In this document: piece by piece, positions 25,783 to 35,047 of the stretch | Numbering within the stretch: the first letter of the stretch is position 1 | Layout of the letters: the number at the start of each line of letters is the position of its first letter | Assembly: GCA_018711305.1 (NCBI GenBank) | Contig: DVIL01000030.1 | Location: 1 to 47,491 of the forward strand | Direction of reading: 5' to 3' | Length of the DNA: 47,491 nt | Source: Candidatus Coprenecus stercorigallinarum | Lineage (GTDB): Bacteria; Bacteroidota; Bacteroidia; Bacteroidales; UBA932 | The notes under the pieces: generated by a model | The model's input: the letters and a program-made list of their open reading frames with translations, nothing else | Database searches by the model: none | What the model was told of the DNA's origin: nothing | Made by a program: the position numbers and the translations under genes

Positions 25783-27897
25783 TCAGCTGATGGTGGAATA
25801 GTCTACGGTCTCTCCCTGTGTCTGCCGCAGCCGGTCCAGTCCTGAACGGAGCAGGGCGGAGGACGGTTTGCCGAGCAAAGGGTCTTCTGCAAGTATGTCC
25901 GACGCCGCAGCTCTGGCCTGGTTGAGAATAGGGGAGTCCTTGCTTATATCGGCGATATGCAAGTCGAATGCCAGACCGCTCTGCCGTGTGCCCTCCATGT
26001 CGCCGGGACCTCTCATTTTCAGGTCTGCTTCAGCGAGTTCGAAACCGTCATTGGTGGAGCACATCAGTTCTATCCGCTTACGGGAATCTTCGCTGAGCTT
26101 GTATCCTGTCATCAGCAGGCAGTAGGATTTCTCGGCCCCGCGTCCTACGCGTCCTCTGAGCTGGTGGAGCTGGGACAGACCGAAGCGTTCTGCACTTTCG
26201 ATGACCATCACCGAGGCGTTGGGTACGTCCACGCCGACTTCTATGACCGAGGTGGCCACGAGGATATCCGCCTTGCCGTCGGCGAAGAGCTTCATGTCGA
26301 AAGCCTTGTCCTCGTTTTTCTGCTGTCCGTGCACCACTGCCGTGACGAACTCAGGCGCCTTGAAATAGTCAACTACCGTACTGTATCCCTGCTCGAGATT
26401 CTGGTAGTCGAGTGTTTCGGATTCTTTGATAAGGGGATATACGATGAATGCCTGACGGCCCTTGCGGATTTCGCTTTTGATGAAGTCGTACATCCTGTAA
26501 CGCTGTCCTTCAGTTACGTGGATTGTCTGTACAGGCTTGCGGCCCGGGGGAAGTTCGTCTATCACGGATACGTCCAGGTCACCGTACAGGGTCATGGCCA
26601 GTGTACGCGGAATGGGTGTGGCCGTCATGACGAGGATGTGCGGAGGCTCGGATGCTTTGAGTCTCAGTCTTGCCCGCTGGTCCACACCGAAACGGTGCTG
26701 CTCGTCGATGACTACGAATCCGAGGCGGGAAAAGACGACGTTGTCCTCTATGACCGCGTGGGTGCCTATCAGAATCTGTATTGAGCCAGTCCGTAGCCCT
26801 TCATCAATCTCCTTTCTTTCCTTGGCTTTGGTCGTTCCGGTGAGAAGTGCCACACTGACGCCCGAGCCCTCGAGTGAACGCATGAAATTGTTCCAATGCT
26901 GTACTGCGAGGACTTCGGTAGGAGCCATGATACAGGCCTGATACCCGTTGTCCACCGCAATAAGGGCGGTCAGCAGTGCCACCATGGTCTTGCCGCTTCC
27001 CACATCTCCCTGCAGCAGGCGGTTCATCTGCCTGCCGGATACGGTATCCCGCCTTATTTCCTTGATAACCCTTTTCTGCGCTCCTGTAAGCTCGTATGGC
27101 AGACGGCTGTAGCAGTAATTGAACGCCGCCCCCACTTTCTGGAACAGTATTCCGGACGCACCGCTCATACGCACGTTCCTTTGCCTCAGCAGGGAAAGTT
27201 GGAGGAAAAAAAGCTCTTCGAATTTCAGACGGTAGCGGGCAGCTTCGAGACTGCGCATATCCTTGGGAAAATGTATGTTGGCAAGGGCAAATGCAAGGGA
27301 TGGCAGTTTCTGCGAGGCGATGACTTCCTGCGGCAGGGTCTCCTGGACGAGTCCTGATATTTTCTGCTGAAGGGTATGTTGAAGACGGGCGAATACCTTT
27401 ATGGAAATTCCGTTGTTACGGAGGCGGTCAGTACTGGAATAGATGCCTATGAGGGTGGAAGGCCAGGAGGAGGCCCCGCTCTCACCGACCGGGTCGAGTT
27501 CCGGATGGACCATATTCCAGCAGCCGTTGAACATGGAGGGCTTTCCGAATACGATATACTCCCTTGCAGGGGATATTTTCTCCTGGATCCACTTTACTCC
27601 CTTGAAGAATACAAGGTCGATCGTGCCGCTGTCGTCCTTCAGGGTGGCAATAAAGCGGGATGCTTTGCCGGCACCGGCGGTTGAGGTGCGTACGATTCTG
27701 CCTCTCAGCTGGATATATGCCATTGATGAATCTATCTCGGAGATGGAGTATATCTTGCTGCGGTCAATATAGCGGTAGGGGAATGTATAGAGCATGTCCC
27801 GGAAAGTGCGGATGCCGAGCTCCTTTTCAAGGAGAGCGGCCCGTTTCTCTCCGATGCCCGGGAGATATTTGATTTCTCTGTCAAGAATGTAGGACAT
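25783..27897 (-). CDS. recG: ATP-dependent DNA helicase RecG
   Basis: 704 residues, full length. The wedge/OB domain (about 55-150, including IDSSMAYIQLRGRIVRTSTA) precedes the helicase core with LLQGDVGSGKTMVALLTALI (motif I), VVIDEQHRFG (II), MTATPIPRTLAMTLYGDL (III), VVHGQQKNEDKAFDM (IV), ATSVIEVGVDVPNASVMVIE (V) and LHQLRGRVGRG (VI). RecG remodels stalled forks and branches Holliday junctions. A TAAATTTG box lies at 27909-27902 on the minus strand, only 4 bases before the ATG, so a very short or absent leader is possible. It is divergent from pdxA by 60 bases. Confidence 0.98.
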   Translation of the reverse strand: MSYILDREIKYLPGIGEKRAALLEKELGIRTFRDMLYTFPYRYIDRSKIYSISEIDSSMAYIQLRGRIVRTSTAGAGKASRFIATLKDDSGTIDLVFFKGVKWIQEKISPAREYIVFGKPSMFNGCWNMVHPELDPVGESGASSWPSTLIGIYSSTDRLRNNGISIKVFARLQHTLQQKISGLVQETLPQEVIASQKLPSLAFALANIHFPKDMRSLEAARYRLKFEELFFLQLSLLRQRNVRMSGASGILFQKVGAAFNYCYSRLPYELTGAQKRVIKEIRRDTVSGRQMNRLLQGDVGSGKTMVALLTALIAVDNGYQACIMAPTEVLAVQHWNNFMRSLEGSGVSVALLTGTTKAKERKEIDEGLRTGSIQILIGTHAVIEDNVVFSRLGFVVIDEQHRFGVDQRARLRLKASEPPHILVMTATPIPRTLAMTLYGDLDVSVIDELPPGRKPVQTIHVTEGQRYRMYDFIKSEIRKGRQAFIVYPLIKESETLDYQNLEQGYSTVVDYFKAPEFVTAVVHGQQKNEDKAFDMKLFADGKADILVATSVIEVGVDVPNASVMVIESAERFGLSQLHQLRGRVGRGAEKSYCLLMTGYKLSEDSRKRIELMCSTNDGFELAEADLKMRGPGDMEGTRQSGLAFDLHIADISKDSPILNQARAAASDILAEDPLLGKPSSALLRSGLDRLRQTQGETVDYSTIS

Positions 27898-27911
27898 ATG
27901 GCAAATTTAAG

Positions 27912-27919
27912 TAATTTTG
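27912..27919 (+). promoter_or_regulatory. Possible -7 box for pdxA
   Basis: TAATTTTG fits TAnnTTTG and lies 38 bases before the pdxA ATG in the 60-base gap shared with recG. No matching -33 element is seen. Confidence 0.4.
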
Positions 27920-27957
27920 CATCCCTGAATAAAAAGAAAGGAAAAATTTATTGAGCC

Positions 27958-29031
27958 ATGAACCGGAAAATCATCATTGGAATAACACAAGGAGACACAA
28001 ACGGAATCGGCTATGAGGTGATAATCAAATCTTTGACTGATGCCCGGCTTCTCGATCTCTGCGTTCCCATAGTATACGGGTCCTCCAGAGCCTTCGGATT
28101 CTATAAAAAGCAGCTGTCCGATGTGGAGAATCTCAACACGAATATCATAAGCACCGCAAAGGACTATCATCCCAAGCGGGTCAATATCATCAACTGCGTA
28201 CCGGACAATTTCCGTATCGACCCTGGCCAGCCGGCACCGGAAGCTGCCGGAGCGGCGCTCATTTCCCTTCAGTCAGCGGTGGCCGATCTGAAGAAGGGGG
28301 ATCTGGACGCCATTGTGACCGCTCCTCTTAACAAGAAAGCCGTTGCCCTTCATTTGCCCGGTTTCATCGGCCATACCGAGTATCTGGTTTCGGAGACAGA
28401 GGCGAGGGACGGCATGATGTTCATGATTTCGGACAAGCTCAGAGTCGGAGCGGTGACCAATCATCTGGCACTGTCGAGTGTGCCTTCAGTTCTTACTGAG
28501 GAAAAGATCGTCAGCAAGCTGAGGCTTATGAACGAGTCGCTCATGCGGGATTTTGCAATTGTACGTCCTAAAATCGCCGTTCTCGGACTCAATCCCCATT
28601 CAGGGGACGGAGGTATGCTCGGAAGCGAGGAGATAGATGTGATAAATCCTGCAATAGAGCAGGCGAACCACGAGAATATTCTGGCCTTCGGAGCCTATTC
28701 CCCTGACGGATTCTTCAGTACCCATCAGCAGTACAATTTCGATGCTGTTCTGGCCATGTACCATGATCAGGGACTTATTCCCTTCAAGGCTCTGGCTTTT
28801 GATACAGGAGTCAATTTCACGGCGGGTCTTCCCGTCGTCAGGACAGCCCCTGATCATGGAACTGCATACGAGCTGGCAGGTAAGGGATTGGCCAATCCGA
28901 TGCCTATGAAGTCTGCCATATATGCAGCCATCGATATCGTACGTAACCGCTGGAGTTACGACAAGATGAGGGAAAATGTCCTGCGTCCGTCCGCAGGCGG
29001 GAATCAGAATGGAGTGAGGGGACCGGTGTAA
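27958..29031 (+). CDS. pdxA: 4-hydroxythreonine-4-phosphate dehydrogenase
   Basis: 357 residues. IGITQGDTNGIGYEVIIKSL at the N-terminus, TAPLNKKAVALHLPGFIGHT, LGLNPHSGDGGMLGSEE, AMYHDQGLIPFKALAF and RTAPDHGTAYELAGKG are the PdxA motifs with the metal-binding His residues. The enzyme oxidises 4-phosphohydroxy-threonine with NAD on the way to pyridoxal phosphate. rnhA begins 9 bases after its stop. The protein is somewhat longer than the 329-residue E. coli form, mainly in the N-terminal half. Confidence 0.97.
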   Translation: MNRKIIIGITQGDTNGIGYEVIIKSLTDARLLDLCVPIVYGSSRAFGFYKKQLSDVENLNTNIISTAKDYHPKRVNIINCVPDNFRIDPGQPAPEAAGAALISLQSAVADLKKGDLDAIVTAPLNKKAVALHLPGFIGHTEYLVSETEARDGMMFMISDKLRVGAVTNHLALSSVPSVLTEEKIVSKLRLMNESLMRDFAIVRPKIAVLGLNPHSGDGGMLGSEEIDVINPAIEQANHENILAFGAYSPDGFFSTHQQYNFDAVLAMYHDQGLIPFKALAFDTGVNFTAGLPVVRTAPDHGTAYELAGKGLANPMPMKSAIYAAIDIVRNRWSYDKMRENVLRPSAGGNQNGVRGPV

Positions 29032-29040
29032 TGGGCGGAT

Positions 29041-29490
29041 ATGTGTACGGAAAAGAAGCTGTTGCCGATAGAAATATTCACTGACGGCTCTTCCAGAGGG
29101 AATCCCGGGCCGGGAGGGTACGGTGTGATACTGCGTTGCGGGGAACATTACAAGGAAATTTCAGGAGGTGTCCCCGAGACGACCAACAACCGTATGGAAC
29201 TCACGGCTGTCATAGTAGGTCTTGAAGCGGTCAGACGTACCAATGCGGAGATAGTTCTTTACAGCGACTCCAAGTATGTGGTGGATTCGGTCAACAAGGG
29301 CTGGGTTTTCGGTTGGGAGCGGAAGAATTTCGAAAAGAGGCTTAATGCTGATTTGTGGGTGCGTTTTCTGGCCGTCTACAGACGTCACAGGGTACGTTTT
29401 GTCTGGGTCAAGGGGCATGCTGACAATCCGATGAACAACCGATGCGACCAGCTGGCTGTAGCCGCGGCCACATCGGTCGGTCAGGATTGA
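29041..29490 (+). CDS. rnhA: Ribonuclease HI
   Basis: 149 residues. The four catalytic acids are visible in IFTDGSSRGNPGPGGYG (Asp), NRMELTAVIVGL (Glu), LYSDSKYVVDSV (Asp) and NNRCDQLAV (Asp); WVKGHADNPMNN is the usual C-terminal motif. It removes RNA from RNA-DNA hybrids. It follows pdxA by 9 bases and ends 8 bases from the convergent pseudogene. Confidence 0.97.
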   Translation: MCTEKKLLPIEIFTDGSSRGNPGPGGYGVILRCGEHYKEISGGVPETTNNRMELTAVIVGLEAVRRTNAEIVLYSDSKYVVDSVNKGWVFGWERKNFEKRLNADLWVRFLAVYRRHRVRFVWVKGHADNPMNNRCDQLAVAAATSVGQD

Positions 29491-29498
29491 TTCCCATA

Positions 29499-31230
29499 CT
29501 ATCTCTCCAGGGTGATATGATATTCCGACCAGTTGTCGTTCTCACCGAGACGGCGGTTGCCCTGGTCGCTGACTATCAGGATTCGGGTGCCTGTGCTGCG
29601 GGCGAACACTCCGGCCTGCTCGTAGACACGTCTCTCGAATTTCCTCCATTCGTCCTTTTTCATTTTCCTGCGGTCCCAGTCGTAGCGGATGATGGGGGCG
29701 GACTTCTGCGTCAGGCCCACCGACTCGAAGACGAAGTTGTTCTCAGTGTCCATGGCCTTGAGAATGAGTCCTGGAGCACCGGCTAATTTCCACGGGCCGT
29801 AGGGCAGGGGAATCCTGTCGGTGTAGTACACCTTCCAGTCCCGGCCTCCGTAGGTGCATGTGGCGGCCTGGCAGAGATATCCCATCACCGTGAGGGTGTC
29901 CTCGGGAAGATACTCCCAGGTGATCGCTGGGATGGCCTCGTCATATTCGATTACCTCCGTGGTATACGGGAGACGGTTCGTCTCCGTCAGGGTGCCGTCC
30001 TCATGGCCGAGCAGTAGGTCGAAGCCGATGAATGACTTCTCATAACCGGCAGCGAAGTACATGTGGGTATTGAAGGACTCGGTGTTCTTGGTGTCGGTCT
30101 CACGCAGGTTACGGCTGAAGAAGGCGTTGTACTTGCGTCCCATCTGGAGGTCCATCAGGTCTTCGTAGCTCAGGGAGTCGTCTGTCTCTGAGCTGCGGTA
30201 GTTGGTGTAGCGTTCCTGTACCATGAGGGAAAGGGGCTGCGGCATGCTCTCTCCGCATATCGCTGTCAGATCCAGGGATACACGGGATGAGGGCTTGTAG
30301 CTCAGGGCAGTGTATGGCCGGAAGGACAGCATCGGCTTGTCGTACCGCCATTCTCCGTCGGCTGAATGGAAGTATGTGACTCCGACGGGTACGGAGACTG
30401 TCCATTGGAACTTGTTCCAGTGCAGGAGCAGTCTGGGACTGGCGCCGGCTCCGAGCTGGAGAATCTGCCGGGTGCCGGAGCCGCTCCCGCCGGCCGTGTC
30501 CAGCACTGCACCGGCTTTCTGCCATTGTGCGTCAAATACGGCGTCCAGGTTGAACATCACGTGTGGAACCGTCAGCGCAATTATCGAGGCAGAGCCGTCT
30601 GTCCTGAGGACCTGCTGTCTCACTGTCTGGGAGAAGGTGTCGTCCTCTGTGTCCGCAACATGGAGCGAGCCCTCCCTGTCGTCATAGGACAGGTGCCAGC
30701 TGATGTCCGCTATGGCTCCGTTCTTCCGTTTGTAGTTGGCTGTCATGGTGTTGTCTACAGAGATGCTGTGGCCTGACAGCCGCTGGTCTATGGCTCCGTT
30801 CACGAGACCGTCGGCAGCAGGCAGGGATGCATCGAAGGACAGGTTGTTGTTAAGGTACTTCTTCCCGCTGTTGAGCTTGTAGACGAGGTGTCCGCCGATG
30901 TAATGCTGCCGGACGGAGGCGTGGTTGGACTCGCTGACGACATGTGTGGGAAAGCTGTCATTGTCCGTTGTAGATTATCTGCCCGTCTCCGGTAATCTCT
31001 ATGCCGGGCATTTTCCTCAGCACGTCCTCCAACACTACGTCCTCCTTGCTGGCGTAGGTGGATGCATAGAACGAGACGGTGTCCGACGCGCGTTCCACCT
31101 TCTTTGCCGTTACCACCACCTCCTCAAGGTTCAGGTTCCAGATGACTGAGTCCAGATCCTTCCGCACGGATTGGGCATTTCCGGTGGCAGTGAGCAGGAG
31201 AGCTGCTATGAAAGGAATCGCTTTATTCAT
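29499..31230 (-). pseudogene. TonB-dependent-receptor-like protein, internal deletion with frame change
   Basis: The first frame (31230-30958) gives a signal peptide and NLNLEEVVVTAKKVERASDT, EDVLRKMPGIEITGDGQIIY, then stops at NGQ. Such proteins normally continue with the plug domain. Instead the reading resumes one frame over at about 30960 as NDSFPTHVVSESNHASVRQH, leading without further stops through the outer-membrane barrel (ATG-initiated part 30803-29499) to a normal end at HITLER. About 570 codons remain where family members have roughly 800-900, so the plug and early barrel are missing. The reading-frame change and the lost domain both argue against a working receptor. The promoter is intact. 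Confidence 0.85.
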
Positions 31231-31257
31231 ATCCGGCGTTACTAAAAAAAATCGTTA

Positions 31258-31288
31258 CAAACTTAGTGTAAAAAACCGGATATACAAA
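31258..31288 (-). promoter_or_regulatory. Consensus promoter of the receptor pseudogene
   Basis: TTTG (31288-31285), 19 bases, TAAGTTTG (31265-31258) on the minus strand, 27 bases before the ATG at 31230. It is a full consensus match, so the remnant is probably still transcribed. Confidence 0.75.
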
Positions 31289-31317
31289 AATTTTTTAGTT
31301 TAAATGGGTGGCTGGAA

Positions 31318-31887
31318 TTATTTTCTGAGGGAAATGCGGCAGTCTTCCAGACTGTCAATGATTGCGAGACTCTGAACGTTGATCCCGATTTTACGCAGGC
31401 GGTCGCCGCCGCCCTGGAAACCTTTCTCGATGATGAATCCCATGCCTGCTATGGACGCACCGGACTGTCTTGCGAGGTCTATCATGCCCATGGCGGCGTT
31501 GCCGTAGGCGAGGAAGTCATCGATGAAGATGACGCGGTCGGCGGGGGTGAGGAAGTTGCGGCTGATGCAGACGGTGTAGGTGCGGTCCTTGGTAAAGGAG
31601 TGGACTTCGGAAATGAGCATGTCATCCATCGTGCTCGGCTTTTTCTTCTTGATGAAGACCACCGGCAGCTGCCTGATGTAGCCAAGCATGATGGCGGGGG
31701 CTATGCCGCTGGCCTCGATAGTGACTATTTTGTTGTAGTCTGTGTCCTCAAATCGGCGGCTGAATTCGCGGGCAACCTCGTACATCAGGTTCGGATCGAG
31801 CTGGTGGTTGAGGAAACTGTCCACCTTGAGGATGCCGCCCTGCAGGGAGCGTCCGTCCTGGAGTATGCGTTCATCGAGCAGTTTCAT
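31318..31887 (-). CDS. xpt: Xanthine phosphoribosyltransferase
   Basis: 189 residues, family length. [20 protein letters not shown] and [20 protein letters not shown] at the N-terminus, [20 protein letters not shown], and the PRPP-binding loop [20 protein letters not shown] identify Xpt. It salvages xanthine to XMP. A 49-base gap separates it from the divergent alcohol dehydrogenase gene, too short for a purine riboswitch of the usual kind, and none is seen. Confidence 0.96.
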   Translation of the reverse strand: MKLLDERILQDGRSLQGGILKVDSFLNHQLDPNLMYEVAREFSRRFEDTDYNKIVTIEASGIAPAIMLGYIRQLPVVFIKKKKPSTMDDMLISEVHSFTKDRTYTVCISRNFLTPADRVIFIDDFLAYGNAAMGMIDLARQSGASIAGMGFIIEKGFQGGGDRLRKIGINVQSLAIIDSLEDCRISLRK

Positions 31888-31936
31888 GGGATGGGGTGTG
31901 AATAATTGTCGCGAATATACATTAAATTTGCGGTCT

Positions 31937-32974
31937 ATGAAAGCTTATACGTATCTGGGACAAGGAAAGGCTGCGCTGCTCGACAGGCCGGTGCCGCAGC
32001 TGCAGGGGCCGCGTGACGCCCTGGTGCGGGTGACACTCGGGAGCATCTGCACAAGTGACCTGCATATCCTGCACGGGAGCGTGCCCAGGGCTGTGCCCGG
32101 CATCACCCTCGGACATGAGATGGTGGGGGTTGTGGAGGCCGTAGGCTCCGCAGTTGGTTCTGTGCGGCCCGGCGACCGGGTGGCGGTCAACGTCGAGACA
32201 TTCTGCGGAGAATGTTTCTTCTGCCGCCACGGGTATGTGAACAACTGCAGCGACCCGCTCGGAGGCTGGGCTCTCGGCTGCCGAATTGACGGAGGGCAGG
32301 CCGAGTATGTCCGGGTGCCTTATGCGGATCAGGGACTGACCCGTATTCCGGACGGGGTGAGCGACTCTCAGGCGCTTTTCACAGGCGACCTCCTTGCCAC
32401 CGGATTCTGGGCGGCCCGCATTGCGGAAATAACCCCCGGAGAGGACACCGTCCTGATCATCGGGGCCGGTCCTACCGGTATCTGCACCCCGCTCTGCGCG
32501 ATGCTGCGCAGACCCCGCCGCATCATCGTGTGCGAGAAATCCCCCGAGCGCAGGCGTTTTGTCCTGGAGCATTATCCCGAAGTGACGGTAACGGATCCGG
32601 AGCATTGCCTGCAGACGGTCCGGAGTCTGAGTACCCATGGAGGAGCCGATGCCGTCCTGGAAGTGGCCGGTACGGAGGAAACCTTCCGCATGGCCTGGGA
32701 GTGTGCCCGTCCCAATGCCGTAGTGACCATTGTCGCCATGTATGACCGTCCCCAAGTCCTTCCACTGCCCGACATGTATGGCAAGAACCTGATATTCAAG
32801 ACAGGCGGGGTGGACGGCTGCGACTGCCCCGAGATACTCAGTCTCATAGCTGATGGCCGTATCGACGCCACGCCCCTCATCACCCACCGTTTCCCGCTCA
32901 GCCGCATAGAGGAGGCCTACAGCCTGTTCGCCTCGCATTCGGACGGGGTCATCAAGGTTGCCGTCGAGCCGTAG
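31937..32974 (+). CDS. Zinc-dependent alcohol dehydrogenase-family protein
   Basis: 345 residues from the ATG at 31937; an earlier in-frame ATG at 31742 would overlap xpt and adds no family sequence. Catalytic zinc ligands are in [10 protein letters not shown] and [12 protein letters not shown]; the structural zinc set is [18 protein letters not shown]; the Rossmann motif is [17 protein letters not shown]. It is an NAD(P)-dependent medium-chain dehydrogenase of the sorbitol/threonine/alcohol dehydrogenase group. The substrate is not clear. It ends 21 bases from the convergent hydrolase gene. Confidence 0.92.
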   Translation: MKAYTYLGQGKAALLDRPVPQLQGPRDALVRVTLGSICTSDLHILHGSVPRAVPGITLGHEMVGVVEAVGSAVGSVRPGDRVAVNVETFCGECFFCRHGYVNNCSDPLGGWALGCRIDGGQAEYVRVPYADQGLTRIPDGVSDSQALFTGDLLATGFWAARIAEITPGEDTVLIIGAGPTGICTPLCAMLRRPRRIIVCEKSPERRRFVLEHYPEVTVTDPEHCLQTVRSLSTHGGADAVLEVAGTEETFRMAWECARPNAVVTIVAMYDRPQVLPLPDMYGKNLIFKTGGVDGCDCPEILSLIADGRIDATPLITHRFPLSRIEEAYSLFASHSDGVIKVAVEP

Positions 32975-32995
32975 CTTATTGTGGTACAGTTGTTT

Positions 32996-33814
32996 TCAAT
33001 GTGTCTTGAGAAAGGCGTCTATGGCCGTGAAGTAATCTTCGGTATGGGTGAATGCGGCCTGCAGGTGCCGGCAGTCGAATTCCTTGAGGGTGACACGGGT
33101 GTCGGCGGTCAGGGGAAGGAGCAGACGCAGGGGGCAGACGGTGTCTCCGGTGGCGTGGATCAGCAGCATGGGCAGGGAGACATCCTTGGAATTGAAGCCG
33201 GGAGAAAGCAGTTGCGGTGCGGAGGGGAGGCGTACTGACTTGCCGCTGTCCTCGTTCAGGATTCTTACTGTCTCGGACGGGTCTGTGACGAATCCGTCCA
33301 TGATGCAGCTCCGTATCAGGGATTTGTTTCCAGGGTACTGCCGCAGATGTTCTCCTGTTATGATTGTTCCCATAGAGAGTGCCAGGACATCCACGGGCCT
33401 GTTGCGGACAGTGGCGACATGACCGAGCACCGCTCCGAAGTCCAGCAAATACTCGCTATGGTAGAGCAGGTCCTTGTCCGTTGCGAAATCCTGACTGTTT
33501 CCGAAGCCCCTCCAGTCGAACATCCAGACATCGTACCCGAGCAGATTCAGAGTGGCCCCGACACTCAGCCATTGTCCCATATTGCCTGCATCTGCGTAAG
33601 CTATCAGCACCGACCTGTCATTCCCCTCCTTTCCCGGCAGGTTCCAGATATGGATCCTGTACCCGTCCGAAGTCATGACCGAGTCCTCGGAGTACTCCAG
33701 TCCCAGGTCCTTAGGGGTGTAGGTGTATTCTTTCAATGGATTGATGGCGTATGCGCCGGCAGTGAGGCAGCACAGAACGAAGAGCGAGGCGAGTGTGCGG
33801 AGTGTTGTTTTCAT
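32996..33814 (-). CDS. Exported alpha/beta hydrolase
   Basis: 272 residues with a signal peptide (residues about 1-23, cleavage near AYA). An alpha/beta hydrolase core follows: YDVWMFDWRGFGNSQD (oxyanion side), the nucleophile elbow VLALSMGTIITGE (Ser), IHATGDTVCP (Asp) and CRHLQAAFTH (His). The first glycine of the usual GxSxG is Ala here. It is likely an esterase or lipase-type enzyme in the periplasm; the substrate is unknown. It is divergent from the small membrane-protein operon across 176 bases. Confidence 0.85.
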   Translation of the reverse strand: MKTTLRTLASLFVLCCLTAGAYAINPLKEYTYTPKDLGLEYSEDSVMTSDGYRIHIWNLPGKEGNDRSVLIAYADAGNMGQWLSVGATLNLLGYDVWMFDWRGFGNSQDFATDKDLLYHSEYLLDFGAVLGHVATVRNRPVDVLALSMGTIITGEHLRQYPGNKSLIRSCIMDGFVTDPSETVRILNEDSGKSVRLPSAPQLLSPGFNSKDVSLPMLLIHATGDTVCPLRLLLPLTADTRVTLKEFDCRHLQAAFTHTEDYFTAIDAFLKTH

Positions 33815-33927
33815 CGTATGTTTCTTGGTTGCTGATATTTTCCTCGAATATACACAAAAGTTCTGTAAAAGTTATTGAATCGGGTCGTTTGTCAGGTTCT
33901 GCAAGTTTCAAAAATTTGTTTGAAAAC

Positions 33928-33976
33928 TTGGAAATATGTAAAGAGTACTTTACTTTTGTGCAAGTAAAATTTACAT
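33928..33976 (+). promoter_or_regulatory. Promoter overlapped by nested inverted repeats (likely operator)
   Basis: TTG (33928-33930), 20 bases, TACTTTTG (33951-33958) makes a good promoter 33 bases before the ATG at 33991. Over it lie ATGTAAA/TTTACAT (33936-33942 and 33970-33976), GTAAAG/CTTTAC (33938-33943 and 33948-33953) and TTTACTT/AAGTAAA (33949-33955 and 33962-33968). A repressor encoded in the operon is the natural candidate to bind here. Confidence 0.65.
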
Positions 33977-33990
33977 AAAACAAATATGGT

Positions 33991-34458
33991 ATGAAAACAA
34001 ATCATTATCTTCTTCCACACAGGTGGCAGACGGCAGGATGGATACTCCTGGCTGTTGTCTTTGTAGTGGTGAATCTATTGTTCGGATTTGATGTCTGGAG
34101 TGTTATGGATGAAGCGGCTTTCAAGCTGCTGATTGCTGCGGTGTATGTCATAATCGGTGTCTCACTGCTGATGATAGCCTTTTCGGAAGAGAGGCAGGAG
34201 GACGAGTTTATCAGGTCCCTGCGCGGGCGGTCTCTTGTGGCGGCGGCCTGCGTGGCATTTGTGCTGTCCGTCATCTGGTTCTGCGTGAGCGGTATAAACC
34301 TTATGTATTTCCCCATGCACGAGGCTGATGATACGAAGCGGTGGGTATTCTACATGGTGGACAATTATCTGTCAGTCCTTCCTATATTCTTCCTCTACAT
34401 CGTCATCTTCAAGGTGAGCCTGTGGATTAATAGACGGAGGTGCCGCCATGAAGAATAA
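33991..34458 (+). CDS. Four-helix membrane protein, first gene of XRE-linked operon
   Basis: 155 residues with four predicted membrane segments: TAGWILLAVVFVVVNLLFGF, FKLLIAAVYVIIGVSLLMIA, LVAAACVAFVLSVIWFCVSG and LSVLPIFFLYIVIFKVSLWI. I do not recognise a named family with certainty; small membrane proteins of this kind, ahead of a 60-70 residue XRE regulator, are common in Firmicutes and Bacteroidetes. The last 11 bases overlap the regulator gene, so translation is probably coupled. The cytoplasmic loop between helices two and three is acidic (SEERQEDEFIRSLRG). Confidence 0.82.
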   Translation: MKTNHYLLPHRWQTAGWILLAVVFVVVNLLFGFDVWSVMDEAAFKLLIAAVYVIIGVSLLMIAFSEERQEDEFIRSLRGRSLVAAACVAFVLSVIWFCVSGINLMYFPMHEADDTKRWVFYMVDNYLSVLPIFFLYIVIFKVSLWINRRRCRHEE

Positions 34459-34639
34459 CATCCGCGTCGAGAGGGCCGTCCTGCGCATATCGCAGCAGCA
34501 GCTGGCAGATGCCGTCGGAGTCTCCCGCCAGACCATCTACGCCATTGAGAACGGCCGCTTCATTCCATCTACAGAGCTGGCCCTTAGGCTTTCAGCCTAT
34601 TTCGGTAAGACGGTGAACGAGCTTTTTCAGTTGGATTGA
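34448..34639 (+). CDS. Small XRE-family helix-turn-helix regulator
   Basis: 63 residues, one HTH domain and nothing else. ISQQQLADAVGVSRQTIYAI followed by ENGRFIPSTELALRLSAYFG is a textbook HTH_3 with YozG-like ending VNELFQLD. It overlaps the preceding membrane gene by 11 bases. The inverted repeats over the operon promoter at 33936-33976 are a plausible autoregulatory target; this is inference from position and symmetry. Confidence 0.92.
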   Translation: MKNNIRVERAVLRISQQQLADAVGVSRQTIYAIENGRFIPSTELALRLSAYFGKTVNELFQLD

Positions 34640-34668
34640 ATGCGGTTCTGACGAAAAGTCCCAAAGCT

Positions 34669-35037
34669 ATGGTAAAATGCGCTATGATGTTGAGCTTTAA
34701 ACAGAAATTGTGCCTGACAGCACTGTATGCCAAGAGTTTCCTGACGGTTTCAGAAATAGTGAGCCTGTCTTCGTTCATTGCTGTGGCTGCTATGGATGCG
34801 GATAAGTCCGAGACTGCCTCGGTTGCCGTGATTCTGTCGTTGGTGAAACTGTTTCTGACAGGGATTCTGGTGCTGCTGAAGAGGTTGGACCGCGGCGGAA
34901 GTGACCGCGGGTTTTTCTATATCAATCTCGGACTTTATCCGTCCCGGATGATGGTAGCGGCAGTGCTTCTTGATCTTGCGGTCTATGTTGTGGTGCTCAC
35001 CCTGATAATCGTGATTAAAAATGCTTTGCTGTGCTGA
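34669..35037 (+). CDS. Small membrane protein of XRE/ABC operon
   Basis: 122 residues from the ATG at 34669; a TTG at 34636 in frame is a less likely start. Three hydrophobic segments are seen, VSEIVSLSSFIAVAAMDAD (weak), VAVILSLVKLFLTGILVLLK and MVAAVLLDLAVYVVVLTLII. It begins 29 bases after the regulator and ends 10 bases before the ABC ATPase, so it may be the membrane partner of that ATPase, although it is very short for a permease. Not recognised as a named family. Confidence 0.7.
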   Translation: MVKCAMMLSFKQKLCLTALYAKSFLTVSEIVSLSSFIAVAAMDADKSETASVAVILSLVKLFLTGILVLLKRLDRGGSDRGFFYINLGLYPSRMMVAAVLLDLAVYVVVLTLIIVIKNALLC

Positions 35038-35047
35038 GACGAATAAG

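Noticed and set aside
30803-30960. Programmed frameshift in the receptor-like gene
   Set aside because: No slippery heptamer is evident and a whole domain is missing at the join, so a shift alone would not give a normal protein.
31888-31936. Purine riboswitch before xpt
   Set aside because: The gap is only 49 bases and shows no three-stem purine aptamer.
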